Positions 44,811 to 54,772 of a stretch of 64,000 bases of DNA are shown piece by piece. The first letter of the stretch is position 1, and the number at the start of each line of letters is the position of its first letter. A model generated the notes under the pieces. The model did not search any database and was not told where the DNA came from. It was given only the letters and a program-made list of their open reading frames with translations. Source of the stretch: Cafeteria roenbergensis (lineage: Eukaryota > Sar > Bigyra > Bicosoecida > Cafeteriaceae); assembly GCA_008330645.1 (NCBI GenBank), contig VLTN01000001.1, forward strand, positions 992,001 through 1,056,000. The letters run 5' to 3'. The position numbers and the translations under genes are program-made.

Positions 44811-46052
44811 ATGGAGGCTTGGGAGGCCCGGCAGGCTGCCAAGCGCAAGGCGGAGGAGGCGCAGAAGCAGGCCTTTGCCGCCAAGCAGGCACAAGCCGAG
44901 GCCGCTCGGCGCAAGGCCCTCGGCAGGCTCAAGCAGGTCGGCCAGGTTGACACGCGCGTCGAGGACTTGCTCGTCGGGGACAACTGGGGTTCGACAACGG
45001 CAGATGCTGCTCTGGCTGGCGCCGCGGGCCGGCAAGCAATCGCGCTGCAGAAAAAGCGCGAGCTCTTGGCGGGAGCGAAGATCCGCGCAGACGCGGAGCC
45101 GGCTCCCCAACAGCAAAAGAGGGCAGACACGCGGGAGCTACCCGAGGGCTGGGGCGCGGCGGAGCACAAGTCCGGCAGCACGTACTTCTTCCACCCCGGC
45201 AGCGGCCACGTCACATGGATGCACCCCGGGACGAGGCAGTCGGCAGGGGGAGCGCCCTACGGTGTAGCGACGGCGTTTGCGCTGCCCGCTGAGCGCCAAG
45301 CAGAGGGCGCAAGCGGGGCTCGCAAGCGGACGCGCGACGGCGCTCAGCAAGCGCAGCCCGCGCCTACGGGACCGCTGCGAGGCGGGGCCTCCCACCCCGG
45401 CTCAGGGGCCCGGCCTTCTGCTGCGGACGTCGCGGCGTTGCCTGCCTCTCTTCGCGCGCAGCTGCAGGCCAAGGGCGTGCTGGACGAGGACGGCCAGCTG
45501 GCCGACGCTGGCCCGGCGGCAGGCGCTGCGGCTCCGTCGTCGTCGTCGTCCTCCTCCTCCTCGTCCTCGTCCTCCTCGTCGGCCTCGTCGTCCAGTGCCG
45601 TGGCTGCGGCCGGCGCACCCGCGCTGCCAGCGTGGCCGCTCCCCGCCTTGCCCTCTGGCTGGCACAGCAGCACCGACCCGGCGTCGGGCCAAGCCTACTT
45701 CTGGCACTCGGCACGTCCCAGCGAGGCGCAGTGGCTTCCGCCGCGGCCGAGCAGCGAGCAGCCGGCACCGCTTCACGGTCTTCCGGCCTCCGGCGGGCGG
45801 GCGGGCGCTGGCGCCGGCAGGGACGGCTTGAGAATGAGCCTGGGGCGGGGCCGTGGGCGGGGGCGCGGCAGGGGAGGGTTCGGAAGGGGGGGGTTGGGCA
45901 GGGGGGGCTTCGGCAGGTCTCGTCCCCCTCCCTCCGGCGGGGCGGCGGAGATCGACCCCATGGACCCGACAGGCAAGGGCGGCAGGTGGACCGACGGCCT
46001 GCCGCAGAGGCCGAGGGCCGCAGAGCCCCCTGCTGAGGACATGGACGCGTAG
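44811..46052 (+). CDS. PQBP1-like splicing-associated protein with two WW domains
   Basis: 413 residues from the ATG at 44811. A charged helical N-terminus (about 1-95) is followed by WW domain 1 at about 110-139 ([20 protein letters not shown]) and WW domain 2 at about 280-311 (LPSGWHSS, then AYFWHS and AQWLPP). Next come an RGG-type tract (about 340-370) and the C-terminal block IDPMDP...RWTDGLPQR. That block matches the DPMDP...WSTGLPKR segment of PQBP1, a WW protein that binds the U5-15kD spliceosomal protein and polyglutamine tracts. Two differences from human PQBP1 (265 residues, one WW) are the second WW domain and the lack of the final YxxPxxVL motif. A poly-Ser run is coded by a TCG/TCC microsatellite. 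It is tail-to-tail with the FKBP gene. Confidence 0.78.
   Translation: MEAWEARQAAKRKAEEAQKQAFAAKQAQAEAARRKALGRLKQVGQVDTRVEDLLVGDNWGSTTADAALAGAAGRQAIALQKKRELLAGAKIRADAEPAPQQQKRADTRELPEGWGAAEHKSGSTYFFHPGSGHVTWMHPGTRQSAGGAPYGVATAFALPAERQAEGASGARKRTRDGAQQAQPAPTGPLRGGASHPGSGARPSAADVAALPASLRAQLQAKGVLDEDGQLADAGPAAGAAAPSSSSSSSSSSSSSSSASSSSAVAAAGAPALPAWPLPALPSGWHSSTDPASGQAYFWHSARPSEAQWLPPRPSSEQPAPLHGLPASGGRAGAGAGRDGLRMSLGRGRGRGRGRGGFGRGGLGRGGFGRSRPPPSGGAAEIDPMDPTGKGGRWTDGLPQRPRAAEPPAEDMDA
45535..45593 (+). repeat. TCG/TCC trinucleotide run coding poly-Ser
   Basis: Imperfect TCG/TCC array inside the PQBP1-like gene, encoding about 20 residues that are nearly all serine, with one alanine. Confidence 0.9.
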
Positions 46053-46244
46053 TGGCAGTTGCAGAGCCTCCGGCCCTTCGGGGCTCGAGGATGGGCCGTG
46101 GCAAGCTTTTGCAGCGCGCGTTGTGTGTGCGTGTGGGGTGACAACCAGTCTGAAGCCAGAGCAACGCCCAGCGCCAGCCCCCACCGGGAAAGGGCCCCTG
46201 GGGGCCGTGCGTAGTCTCGAGGGTTGTGCTGGCACCGGGAGCAA

Positions 46245-46755
46245 TCACATCACAGCGCACGAGCTCGGCTCGGAGCCCTGCGGGATCACGTCGAGAAGCT
46301 CGACCTCGAACTTGAGGTCTGCGTGCGGGGGGATGACCGTCGATGCCCCGCGCGCGCCGTACCCCTTGGCCGAAGGGATCGTGAGCATTGCCTGCAATGC
46401 ATCGAAGTGCCCGCAGGCGTGGCGAGCGGGGAAGGGGAAGGGCCGCCAGGCAGCCAAGCGTTGAGCGTGCGAGGGCCAGCGGGATAGCTGCGAGCCACAG
46501 TTTCGGCGCGGCCGCGCGCGACGAGTGCCTGACCTTGGTGGACTTGCTGAGCTTCGGGACAGCCTCGTCCCATCCAGCAATGACCTGCCCCACGCCGATG
46601 GTGGTCCTGAAAGGCTCGCCGCGGTCGCGGCTGCTGTCGAACTTGCTGCCGTCCTTGGCCAGCGTTCCCACGTAGTGCATGACAACGGTGTCTCCGGGCT
46701 TGGCGAAGGTGGTCCCGTCGCCCTCCTTGATGATGTCGATCTTCACTTCAGACAT
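46245..46755 (-). CDS. FKBP12-type peptidyl-prolyl isomerase with CaaX tail
   Basis: Two exons, 46755-46534 and 46391-46245, with a 142-nt phase-0 intron (GTCAGG to GCATTGCAG), giving 122 residues. The unspliced first frame loses FKBP similarity right at the donor. FKBP landmarks: [30 protein letters not shown], then after the junction [15 protein letters not shown] and [14 protein letters not shown], covering the FK506/rapamycin pocket (Tyr28, Asp40, Trp62, Tyr85). It isomerises Xaa-Pro bonds. The protein ends SSCAVM, a perfect CaaX box of the kind farnesylated in eukaryotes (final Met), after a polar spacer beyond the usual FKBP12 end. Membrane attachment is therefore predicted. It is head-to-head with the disordered-protein gene (183 bp). 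Confidence 0.94.
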
Positions 46756-46938
46756 GCTTCAGGCTCACGACCAGCGTCGAGTTGGTGTGGCTGCTCCAGC
46801 AAGGCCGCAGCAGACGAGCGGCTCTGCAGCTGCCAGGGGCGCCCAATGCCGCACTCGCCAGGCGGCGACGTCAGCCCGGCCCGAGGCCCGCTCCCATAGG
46901 TCTCTCCCGGCTCTCAACTGTTTTGGCGCTTGCTCGCC

Positions 46939-48615
46939 ATGGAGGGGGCTAGGGCCGCTGCATCGCAGCAGCCAGCGCTGTCGGTGAAACCCTTTCCGAT
47001 TCGCCTGTCTGCTGCGGCTTGGCGAAAGATGGCATCCAGCCGCAGCCGGCCCGGGGCAACTGAGCGGCTGGCCCCACGGTTGAGCGCGGTCTCGCGCGCG
47101 GGTGGGCTCGCTGCGATCGGCAGCAGACCTGGCACCGTTGCCAGAGCCTCACGCGACCCTGGCGACAAGCTGGCCCCCAGCACTCGCTCGCTGCGCCGCG
47201 CGCACTCCCCGGCGGCGCACCATCGACCTGGGACGTCGGCGCTGGGCTCGCGGAGGCTTCAGAACGGCAGCGATGGGCTTGACCTGCCGCCGGCGGGCGC
47301 CACCAACGTTCCAGTGATGCGCCTGCCCCGCGCCGCCGCCGCGCAGAGACCGCCCCCCGCCATGTCCGGGAGCGCTGCGGCCGCCCACGTCCCACCAGAG
47401 GTTCCCAGCCTAGACTCCGTCGCCGAGGCAGTTGATCCCGCTGTGGAGCTTCGCGGTGGGCAACCGAGCCAAGTCCTGCGACAGCTGCACGACCTTGCCT
47501 CATTCTCCGCCTCGGTTGCGGGCGGTGATGCGTTGTCGGGGGCACCGCACGGGAGGCACCAGGTGGCAGCCAGAGCCAAGCGGGCCAGTTGGGCGACCCC
47601 CGACAAACGCCCCAAGCACCCCGCCGCCTTGATGCTCCGAGACCGCCGTTCTCTGTCCTCCGGGAGAGGGCTTGAAGACCTGGCCGCTGGCATCGCCTCG
47701 CGCGTTCCACCGCCGCTCATGGTGGTATCTTCTGGCACGTGGGGTGCCGTCGGGGCGGCTGGCCCAGGGTCGGGCGTTCCCAGCTCAGCGATGGAGCGGC
47801 AGGGCCACGAGCGCGGCACGGCACGAGGGCAATCGAGCGTGCCAGGGCTGGAGGAGCGAAATGACCGTTTGGAAGCCGCTGGCTCCACGGTGCGCAAGCC
47901 CGTAGCAGACGGCTCACGACGGCTTCTTTCTCCAGCCTCGCGGACGAGCGCGCTGTACCTCGCTGCGGACGTCAGCGGGTGGGCCGACTCTGCGAGCCCT
48001 GACTCCCAGCTACCAGAGCATGTTATGGATGACCTTGCCGCCGAGGATGGCGGCGAACTGAAAATTGGCTCGTTGCCACGCACCAGCCGCTCGTCGCTTG
48101 GCAAGAGGTCGACGACGCCTGTGACTGGCGCGAAAACCTCGAATGTGTCTTCTACGGAGAGATGCTCCCGCTCAACCCGCACGATTCGGCAGCTGAATCT
48201 TGGCAGTCCGTCTGAAGGCTCGCGGGGCCGGGACAAGGAGGCGCCATCTCGCGCCGCCACAGCTTTCTCTCCCCTTCCTGTGTCCCTTGGAGAGAGCGCG
48301 AGCTTCGCGCCAGCAGTGGAAGGACCGGAGAGGACGCCTCTTGCGCAGCGGCTCGTCGCGGCCGCCGAGGTTCGCTCGGCGCGAAACCGCAGCGCGGGCG
48401 ACTCCGACCACTGGCTGCAGATATCGTCACAGGGAGGAACGATTCGCCACCTGGCGTCCCCGAAGCCCCGAATTGCGTCGAGGAGGCCAGAGCCTCTCGT
48501 GTCTGGCTCCAAACGACCCCACGGAGCAGTGTTTGCGTTGCCCAAGGCTGCTGCAGCCTCGAGTCCCATCTCTTGTGTCGTGGTGCCAAGGGCGCCCGAG
48601 CAAAGGCTTCTGTGA
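46939..48615 (+). CDS. disordered hypothetical protein
   Basis: 558 residues from the ATG at 46939; the frame reaches back to 46930 only through a TTG. I recognise no domain. It is Ser/Arg/Ala/Pro-rich and predicted disordered, with basic patches (for example AAWRKMASSRSRPGATERL) and acidic ones (MDDLAAEDGGELKIG). A 487-residue frame is open on the other strand (48722-47259). I prefer this strand because it fills the space between the FKBP promoter side and the next gene and has a Met close to the likely start. Coding potential should decide. Confidence 0.5.
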   Translation: MEGARAAASQQPALSVKPFPIRLSAAAWRKMASSRSRPGATERLAPRLSAVSRAGGLAAIGSRPGTVARASRDPGDKLAPSTRSLRRAHSPAAHHRPGTSALGSRRLQNGSDGLDLPPAGATNVPVMRLPRAAAAQRPPPAMSGSAAAAHVPPEVPSLDSVAEAVDPAVELRGGQPSQVLRQLHDLASFSASVAGGDALSGAPHGRHQVAARAKRASWATPDKRPKHPAALMLRDRRSLSSGRGLEDLAAGIASRVPPPLMVVSSGTWGAVGAAGPGSGVPSSAMERQGHERGTARGQSSVPGLEERNDRLEAAGSTVRKPVADGSRRLLSPASRTSALYLAADVSGWADSASPDSQLPEHVMDDLAAEDGGELKIGSLPRTSRSSLGKRSTTPVTGAKTSNVSSTERCSRSTRTIRQLNLGSPSEGSRGRDKEAPSRAATAFSPLPVSLGESASFAPAVEGPERTPLAQRLVAAAEVRSARNRSAGDSDHWLQISSQGGTIRHLASPKPRIASRRPEPLVSGSKRPHGAVFALPKAAAASSPISCVVVPRAPEQRLL

Positions 48616-48733
48616 TTGCTTGACTTTGGCGTTCGAATGAGCACGGGGCCGATGGGCTGAACGGAATCCCATCTCTGTTGGTACAAGGCGGGCTGGGTGG
48701 ACGCGGGGACGCGAGGCGGCAATCACACACACG

Positions 48734-51700
48734 TCACCTCCGCCATGGCCGTTGCGCCAGGCCGACGAGGCTCGCAATTGTGCTCACGCCTAGCATGATC
48801 CCGCAGAAGGCACACCATACGACAAGCTGGCCCCACGCCCACGCGCTGACCGGGGCTGCCAACATCTGGAACGTGGCGACACCGCCGCCCACTTCCCCTG
48901 CAAGCCTGTCGATCAGCGACGCGAAGACGGCCTCGGGCACCCTGGGATCCAGGCGCATAGCAATCAAGCAGCCACTAACGACCGCGCTGGACAGCTCAGG
49001 CAGCAGCATCCAGAAACGCCATGCCAGCGCAGAGCAGCCTGACGGAGCCCGGGGCTTGCCGGAAGGGTGTGTAGCAAAGCTTCCGACCTGGGGCCGAGCC
49101 GCAGTCCGCGCGATGGTCGATTCTCCACGAGATCGATCTGGCGCCCGCTCAGCAGGCACCATCGTCACCTCGACTCGCGGCTCCGCGATCCCGCCAGCGG
49201 TGCTGCCGCACCCGCCACCAGCCTTGGCAAGCCCGCGCTGCGCCTGCTGGTGCCTTGCGCTGCTGACCAGCTCCACCGTTCCACCGGAGACCGCTGTCGC
49301 CATCGTGCTTGTTGAGGACTGCTCCCGCCTCATTGCCCTGATTTCGTGGACGAGCGGGCTTGCTTCGACAGCGCCCGCCGCCTCCAGGACTGTGGAAAGC
49401 CCGAGCCGCGCTACCGTTGGAGCCGTGCGCGGCGACATTGAGTACCACCGCGACGTGGCAGTCCCCCTCCTGGCTGGGTCTTCCGAGTCCGGCTGTGTAG
49501 CGGCCCCGCCGTCGGTGACGGGCCTGCAGTCGGGCTGCACGGACGCAACGCCAGAGCCCAGAGCGGTCGAATTTCCGGGCTGCGCGTTGACAAGCGAGAC
49601 ACCAATGCCGGGTTGGCCAGGGGCACTGCTCTCCGTTGCGCTGCCTCCTTCGAAGAAATCCAGGTTGCGCTCCGAGCCGCCAAGGCTCCAAGAGCCAGCG
49701 GTTGTGGCCGACTGCTGCGCCACCCCAGCGCCGTAGTGCTCGAGCCACGCGCCAGTGGCGGCCTCCGACTCGTGTGACACTGGTGCCAAGGCACCCAGCG
49801 CGAGAGAGGGAATCGAAAGCAGGGTCCTGAGCCGCCGCCGACGCGCCGAGGCCAGAGCAAGGAGCGGGGCCGCCTCCACCGCCGCGTGCGCGCTGCCCAT
49901 GCCGATGGCTGCCAAAACAAAGCTTTCCAAGGTGGAAAGCGACTGCCATGCCCGACGAGCTGACAGTGCATCCGGGCTGGTGCCTTCGAGCGGAAGCGGG
50001 CTCCGTTGCGCGCCCGCGTCGCCTGCGCACGAGCTGCACCTGTCGGCCCCGCTCCCTCGCTCCCGCAAGCGGCCGAACGGCTTGCCTGCGCCGGGCTCGC
50101 GCTCTCCCGTGCCCGCCGCAGCGGCGCGCCCGGCAAGCACAAACCCCACAAGGGCGAAGAGGCTGTGGATCGCGAGGGCAGTCATCAGCACCGCCTGCGC
50201 GAGCGGGCTGACACGACCGATGGAGGCAGCGAGGCCGCAGACGGCGGCTGCCTGGCCCACTCTGCCCGCAGCGAAGCAAAGGTGCGCGCGGGCGATCGCT
50301 TCGGCGCGCTCCAACCCCTGCCTGGCGCTCCGAATGGCATGCGGCTCGCCCGACGCTCCCTTGCCGCACGCCGCCTGCACACTCCGGTATGCGGCCCCGG
50401 CGCAGGCGGAGCAGCGCGAGCAAGGTCCTCGCCGCTTCGCCCCCTGCGGCTGAGCGCACTGGTACGCCGTCCAAACGGAGCTTGTTGTGGCCCACGCGCC
50501 GATGAGCGGCACCAGGAACGCCGCGGTGGCGAGCACCTCCTCGAACTGGCCAGTGACTGGCACGCAGTCGCTGCCGAGCCACCAGATGTTGCCCGAGGCC
50601 ATCGCGGCGCTGGGGACCGCGGAGGAGGCGACGGGGGCAGCCAGGGCGTCGGAGAGGCAGCGGGGAGTCCACTCGACTGAGGGCGCCGGCTGCGCCTCCG
50701 GCCGCGCCCACACGAGCCACATTCCCGCGACGCGGTGGGAGTCCAGGTCGGCGAGAGACGACGCCAGCGACAGAGCCCGAAGCACTGGCGCGGACATGGG
50801 GCTCAGCTGACCGTCCCCTGCGGCCAGCTCCGCCTTGAGAGCGGCGGCGGACGGGTGCGTGGCCTCCCACGACACGTTGGAGCCCAGGCCGGTGAAGGCG
50901 ACCGGCTCCCGCGACTGGCCCGGCCTGGCGTCAACGAGCCACTCCCTGTCGGCTGGCACACCGCCGGAACACTCCTTGCCTGCTGGGAGGAAGCGAACCC
51001 TGACCCGGAGCCGCACCGCCGTCGAGGCGCGCGACGGCACGTACGGGAGCCCGTTGGAAGGGTCCGTTGAGCGGTTTGCCCACACCAAGCCGTCGGCCGC
51101 GGGCGGGCACGCCTCGCACTCCACTTCGAGGCAGCCCATGTGCGACCCGCCCGCCGCGGCGTGGGCTTCGGCTGTCAGGTCGAGCAGGAACTGCTGCCGA
51201 GACGCGCGCCGCAGCTGGCCCACAGGCACGTCCAGCGCCACAGACACGCTTGCGGACGACAGCATCGGCATGAGCATTGATGCAAGCACCGAACTTGAGC
51301 TCGCGACTCCCCCGTCCCACTCCAGCCCCACGGGCGACCTGAGGTGCGGGGGCAGGCCCACGCGCGGCCGGAGCGCCAGCATCCCGGCCCGGTCGCCCGC
51401 CGCGAGCACCGCCCCGGCGGGCCTGCACCCGATGCCCCCCTCAACCGCGCTGGCCGAGCCGGCCGGCAGCGCTGCCGCGCTCCTCGCGCCCTGCCATGCC
51501 ATGAGCCAAGCACGGCTCGCGAGCCAGCCGACCGCGGGGCGCGCCCCCGGTGCCCCGGTCTCGTGACCCGCAGGCATCGCCCAGCCGACCCTCCGGCCAA
51601 ACCAGGCTGGATCCGGCCCCAGCGGCGTCGCCCGCTCCTCGCTCCTCGGGCAGACGGCGTAACAAGCGGGCCTGCCGGCGAACCAGCCGCGGGAGGCGGT

Positions 51701-53281
51701 GGGGGCGCAGGAGTACCAGCCGAACGCGCCGCTGTCAGCTGACCTGAGTCGGCCCAGAGCCGCGGAGGGCGGCACACGGTTCCGCGAAACGGTGCGGCTC
51801 TGAATCAGCCGAGTGACGTTGGCCATGCAGCTCGCAGCGTCGCAGGGGAGCGAGGCGTCGGCGCACGCGCTGCAGGGCTTCCAGAACGCGGCGAGGCCGG
51901 TGTGACCCACCTGCCACGCGGCCGAGGGAGGCCCGTTGGTGGGGCCGTACGGGGGGGGTGACCCGAACACGGTGGGGAGCAGGCGGGCCCGCTGCTCGGC
52001 TGTGGACACGTTGGGGCGGCGGAGCGTCGCCACCGCCTGGCAGACCCGGACCTCGATGTCGCAGGTGGTGTTGTGCCCGCCGAAGCAGGCGCGGAGGGTT
52101 CGCGGCTCGGAGGAGGAGGGTGGGGGGACCCACGACGGGTCGAGGGAGTGGCTGCCGTCGCGCTTGCGGCTGTCTGGGCAGAGCTGGCGTTGCCCGTCGC
52201 CGTCCACGATGGACGCTGAGACCAGAAGCTTCCCGACCTCGTCCTCGTGGCCAGTGCCGCGCGGGAGGGGGAGACGGACCGTTCCCGCCTCCTGGGGGCC
52301 CCGGAAGCTGTCTGGGCCTGGCCCGCTGGGGCGTCGAAGCATGCCCAGGCGGGTGAGGTTCACCACCAGCATCGCCAGCACCTGGTGCGGGCGGTCCATC
52401 CGCGGGGCCGGCGGCGGCTTGGGCGTGCCCTGGGGAGGCGGGTCATCCGCAGAGCGCACTCCAACCGGGAATATCGCCGCGGGGAAACGCAGAGAGGAGC
52501 CGTTGCCTCCGGCGGCTTCCTCCGGAGGGACGGTCAGGAGCACTTGCGTGCTGCCGACGGCGTTCGCGCTGTGGCTGCCGTCGCGGTTCACGCTCACAGC
52601 TGGGGCAGGCACCCCCCACCGCGTGAGGTCGTCACGGTAATTGGTGGCGCCACCCGGCGAAATGAGCTGCGTCCGCCACTGCCCAGGCCGCGGGGACGCA
52701 GGCGACGGGAACGTGGTGGGAACCCACCACACTTCGGTCACGATGATGCCTTCCCCTGGCAAAATCATCGCGTCTGTCTTCCGCGCGCTGCCCTGGTGCC
52801 GCGCGCACGCCGAGGTATTGCTGCCGGCCGCGTGTCCCTTGCGCCAGCGCCGAGGCGTGTCCTGCACCCGGCGCGCAACGACCGCCCCGCTCACAGACGG
52901 CACGGACCACAGCCCCCGGTACCCTGCGCCGTGAGCCGAGCCCGAGCGCGCTGCTGCCGGCCCGCTTGGGTCCATGACGAAAGGCCACTCGTCGGTCAGG
53001 GCGAGGTTGGCACGCAGCTCGCCAGACTGCAACTGGAAGTCGCCCGGGCACACGACTGAGGCGTCCGAGCCAGCCTCGCCCGGGCACAGCCGGCGGATGT
53101 CAGGAGCCACACTCGGGTCGGCGTCCCCTCGCGAGGCGCCAAACAGCGTCGCGCTGGCAAGCAGGTCTCGGTCATCGCACAGCCCGAGTCCGACCGGGTG
53201 GAGCTGCGCAGGCTCGCTCGCCGTTCCCCGCGCACAGGCGGCCGCCGCGCAGGCGGCCGCCCACACCGCCCACAAGCGCAT
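48734..53281 (-). CDS. large secreted/multipass membrane glycoprotein of unknown family
   Basis: 1515 residues from the ATG at 53281; six further upstream codons would begin at a GTG. A signal peptide is clear (MRLWAVWAAACAAAACARG). About 880 residues follow, rich in Cys and with several Asn-X-Ser/Thr sequons (for example NGSS, NTTC, NVST, NVTR, NRST, NVSW), so this part faces the lumen or outside. From about residue 905 come roughly five to six hydrophobic segments (including LATAAFLVPLIGAWA, AVLMTALAIHSLFALVGFVLAG and the C-terminal VVWCAFCGIMLGVSTIASLVGL) separated by disordered cytosolic-looking stretches. A Cys cluster around 51820-51930 (HTGLAAFWKPCSACAD, then SCMANVTRL) faintly recalls the HAP2/GCS1 gamete fusogen core, but HAP2 has one membrane helix and the match is too short to call. 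Confidence 0.8.
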   Translation of the reverse strand: MRLWAVWAAACAAAACARGTASEPAQLHPVGLGLCDDRDLLASATLFGASRGDADPSVAPDIRRLCPGEAGSDASVVCPGDFQLQSGELRANLALTDEWPFVMDPSGPAAARSGSAHGAGYRGLWSVPSVSGAVVARRVQDTPRRWRKGHAAGSNTSACARHQGSARKTDAMILPGEGIIVTEVWWVPTTFPSPASPRPGQWRTQLISPGGATNYRDDLTRWGVPAPAVSVNRDGSHSANAVGSTQVLLTVPPEEAAGGNGSSLRFPAAIFPVGVRSADDPPPQGTPKPPPAPRMDRPHQVLAMLVVNLTRLGMLRRPSGPGPDSFRGPQEAGTVRLPLPRGTGHEDEVGKLLVSASIVDGDGQRQLCPDSRKRDGSHSLDPSWVPPPSSSEPRTLRACFGGHNTTCDIEVRVCQAVATLRRPNVSTAEQRARLLPTVFGSPPPYGPTNGPPSAAWQVGHTGLAAFWKPCSACADASLPCDAASCMANVTRLIQSRTVSRNRVPPSAALGRLRSADSGAFGWYSCAPTASRGWFAGRPACYAVCPRSEERATPLGPDPAWFGRRVGWAMPAGHETGAPGARPAVGWLASRAWLMAWQGARSAAALPAGSASAVEGGIGCRPAGAVLAAGDRAGMLALRPRVGLPPHLRSPVGLEWDGGVASSSSVLASMLMPMLSSASVSVALDVPVGQLRRASRQQFLLDLTAEAHAAAGGSHMGCLEVECEACPPAADGLVWANRSTDPSNGLPYVPSRASTAVRLRVRVRFLPAGKECSGGVPADREWLVDARPGQSREPVAFTGLGSNVSWEATHPSAAALKAELAAGDGQLSPMSAPVLRALSLASSLADLDSHRVAGMWLVWARPEAQPAPSVEWTPRCLSDALAAPVASSAVPSAAMASGNIWWLGSDCVPVTGQFEEVLATAAFLVPLIGAWATTSSVWTAYQCAQPQGAKRRGPCSRCSACAGAAYRSVQAACGKGASGEPHAIRSARQGLERAEAIARAHLCFAAGRVGQAAAVCGLAASIGRVSPLAQAVLMTALAIHSLFALVGFVLAGRAAAAGTGEREPGAGKPFGRLRERGSGADRCSSCAGDAGAQRSPLPLEGTSPDALSARRAWQSLSTLESFVLAAIGMGSAHAAVEAAPLLALASARRRRLRTLLSIPSLALGALAPVSHESEAATGAWLEHYGAGVAQQSATTAGSWSLGGSERNLDFFEGGSATESSAPGQPGIGVSLVNAQPGNSTALGSGVASVQPDCRPVTDGGAATQPDSEDPARRGTATSRWYSMSPRTAPTVARLGLSTVLEAAGAVEASPLVHEIRAMRREQSSTSTMATAVSGGTVELVSSARHQQAQRGLAKAGGGCGSTAGGIAEPRVEVTMVPAERAPDRSRGESTIARTAARPQVGSFATHPSGKPRAPSGCSALAWRFWMLLPELSSAVVSGCLIAMRLDPRVPEAVFASLIDRLAGEVGGGVATFQMLAAPVSAWAWGQLVVWCAFCGIMLGVSTIASLVGLAQRPWRR

Positions 53282-53725
53282 GGCGCTGGCCTGGGCCACG
53301 GCGTCGACCAGCCCGCCCGTGCCAGCAGCGTGCGGCTGGAATGCCTGCGCCGGCGCCGCGTGCAGCTCTGCACGCGCCTGCGGCTCGTGTCGCTGCCTCG
53401 TCCTCGTCCTCGGCCCAACAGCGCGGCCAAAGCGCCAGCCTTGAGTGCCCAGCGGAGGACAGGCGCGTCGCCGGGTGCGGTCGCTGCGGGATCGACGCGC
53501 CGTGGCGTCTCTGCAGGGCAGCAGGTGTTTCTGAGTCGCGGGATCGCGTGAGCGTGCCGTTTGAGTGCCTGGCCTTCACGGGGCGTTGCCGAGCTGCAGT
53601 GAACTTTTGCGCAGGACGGCCCCACACTCGCTCGCTCGCGCGCACACATTCAAGAAGCGGGGCTCTTCCTCCCCCCCGTGATGCTGCTGCTACTGCCTGC
53701 GGCATGCCCTGCACGGCGCTGTGCG
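53282..53725. other. intergenic region between two minus-strand genes
   Basis: 444 bp upstream of the glycoprotein gene and downstream of the LEA-like gene. Only unconserved open frames are seen; it should carry the glycoprotein promoter. Confidence 0.4.
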
Positions 53726-54772
53726 TCAGTCAGACGACTCTCTGCCGGCCGCGCGGCGAGCCGCGTCCTTGGCCCGGGCAAAGGCGCCTCTGAGGCCGCC
53801 TGCTGCGCTTGAAGGGGCGCCCGCGCCCTCGGCGCCGCCGCTCTCTGCGGCAGCCGCGCCGTCTGACTGCCTGCCGTCGCGGACACGTTCCCAGGCGGCG
53901 GAGGCCGCCGCACGCGCCTTGGCAGCAGCTGCGCCCGCCGACTCCTTGGCCTGCGCTGCCGCCTCCGCCGCCCGCTCGCGCAGCGCAGCCGCCGCGTCGC
54001 CGTCGCCATCGTCATCGCCGTTGGCGCCGCCCTCTTGCTTCTTCTTCTTCCGGAACAGGCCCCCCTGGGAGCGCACCAGGTCCAGCAACAGGCGCGGGGC
54101 CGCGGAGCCCAGCCCGTACGTGAACCCTCCCACGGCCACGAGCACGATTGCGAAGCCGGCAAACTTGCCGACGACGGACCACAGTGACGAGTGAATCGTG
54201 CTGCTGGCGTTGGCGGTCACCTGCTTGGCAGCGTCGGCTGCGGCGGTTGCAGCCGCGGTTGCAGCGCGCGAGGTCAGCCAGTCCGACCAGCCCGACTGCT
54301 GGGGCGCCCCCTCGGCCGTCTTGGCGGCGCCCGCCGCGCCCTTGGAAGCGCCAGACGAAGAGAACGCGCCTCGCGCCCGCTGGATCGCCGCCGAGACGTA
54401 GCGGACCCCGCCGGAGACCGCGCTGTAGGTGCTGGCTCCGGCCTTGGCAGCTTGCTCTCGCCCCTCCTTGCTCGCTGCCCAACGCACGGCGTCGCCAGCG
54501 CCCTCTGCCGCCTGCTTCGCGGCAGTGCGGGCGGCCTCGGTCGCGCGCTCAGTGATGGTCTTGGCAGGCGCGCCGTCTCCCGCCGCGGCTGGCGGCAGCG
54601 AGGGCTTCTCGCCAGCCTTTTCCGGAACTCGGCTCGCGTTCGACAGCGGCCGCCCAGCGGCCCCGCGCGCCGACGGCCCCCCACGGAGCCTGGCTGCCGT
54701 GAGGCTCGGCCGAGCAGGGGCCGTCACCCTGCGCGACAGCGCGCTTGCGATGCCCCGGGAGGTTGCGCGCAT
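53726..54772 (-). CDS. mitochondrial-looking LEA-like membrane protein
   Basis: 348 residues from the ATG at 54772. The first 45 residues are Arg/Ser/Ala-rich with no acids (MRATSRGIASALSRRVTAPA), a good mitochondrial presequence. Residues about 72-130 and 260-340 are Ala/Lys/Glu/Arg amphipathic helix of the kind found in LEA and apolipoprotein-like proteins (for example ERATEAARTAAKQAAEGAGD). A single hydrophobic helix at about 200-221 (VVGKFAGFAIVLVAVGGFTYG) is followed by a basic KKKKQ patch and an acidic DDDGDGD run. I do not recognise an ortholog. An inner-membrane structural or stress role is speculation. Confidence 0.78.
   Translation of the reverse strand: MRATSRGIASALSRRVTAPARPSLTAARLRGGPSARGAAGRPLSNASRVPEKAGEKPSLPPAAAGDGAPAKTITERATEAARTAAKQAAEGAGDAVRWAASKEGREQAAKAGASTYSAVSGGVRYVSAAIQRARGAFSSSGASKGAAGAAKTAEGAPQQSGWSDWLTSRAATAAATAAADAAKQVTANASSTIHSSLWSVVGKFAGFAIVLVAVGGFTYGLGSAAPRLLLDLVRSQGGLFRKKKKQEGGANGDDDGDGDAAAALRERAAEAAAQAKESAGAAAAKARAAASAAWERVRDGRQSDGAAAAESGGAEGAGAPSSAAGGLRGAFARAKDAARRAAGRESSD

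Noticed and set aside
46921-46929. E2F-like TTTTGGCGC just upstream of the ATG at 46939
   Set aside because: A single short match that is not shared by the other divergent promoters examined.
47259-48722. 487-residue minus-strand frame opposite the disordered protein
   Set aside because: Low-complexity mirror of the plus-strand frame. Not excluded, but the plus strand has the better-placed ATG and fits the spacing of the neighbouring genes.
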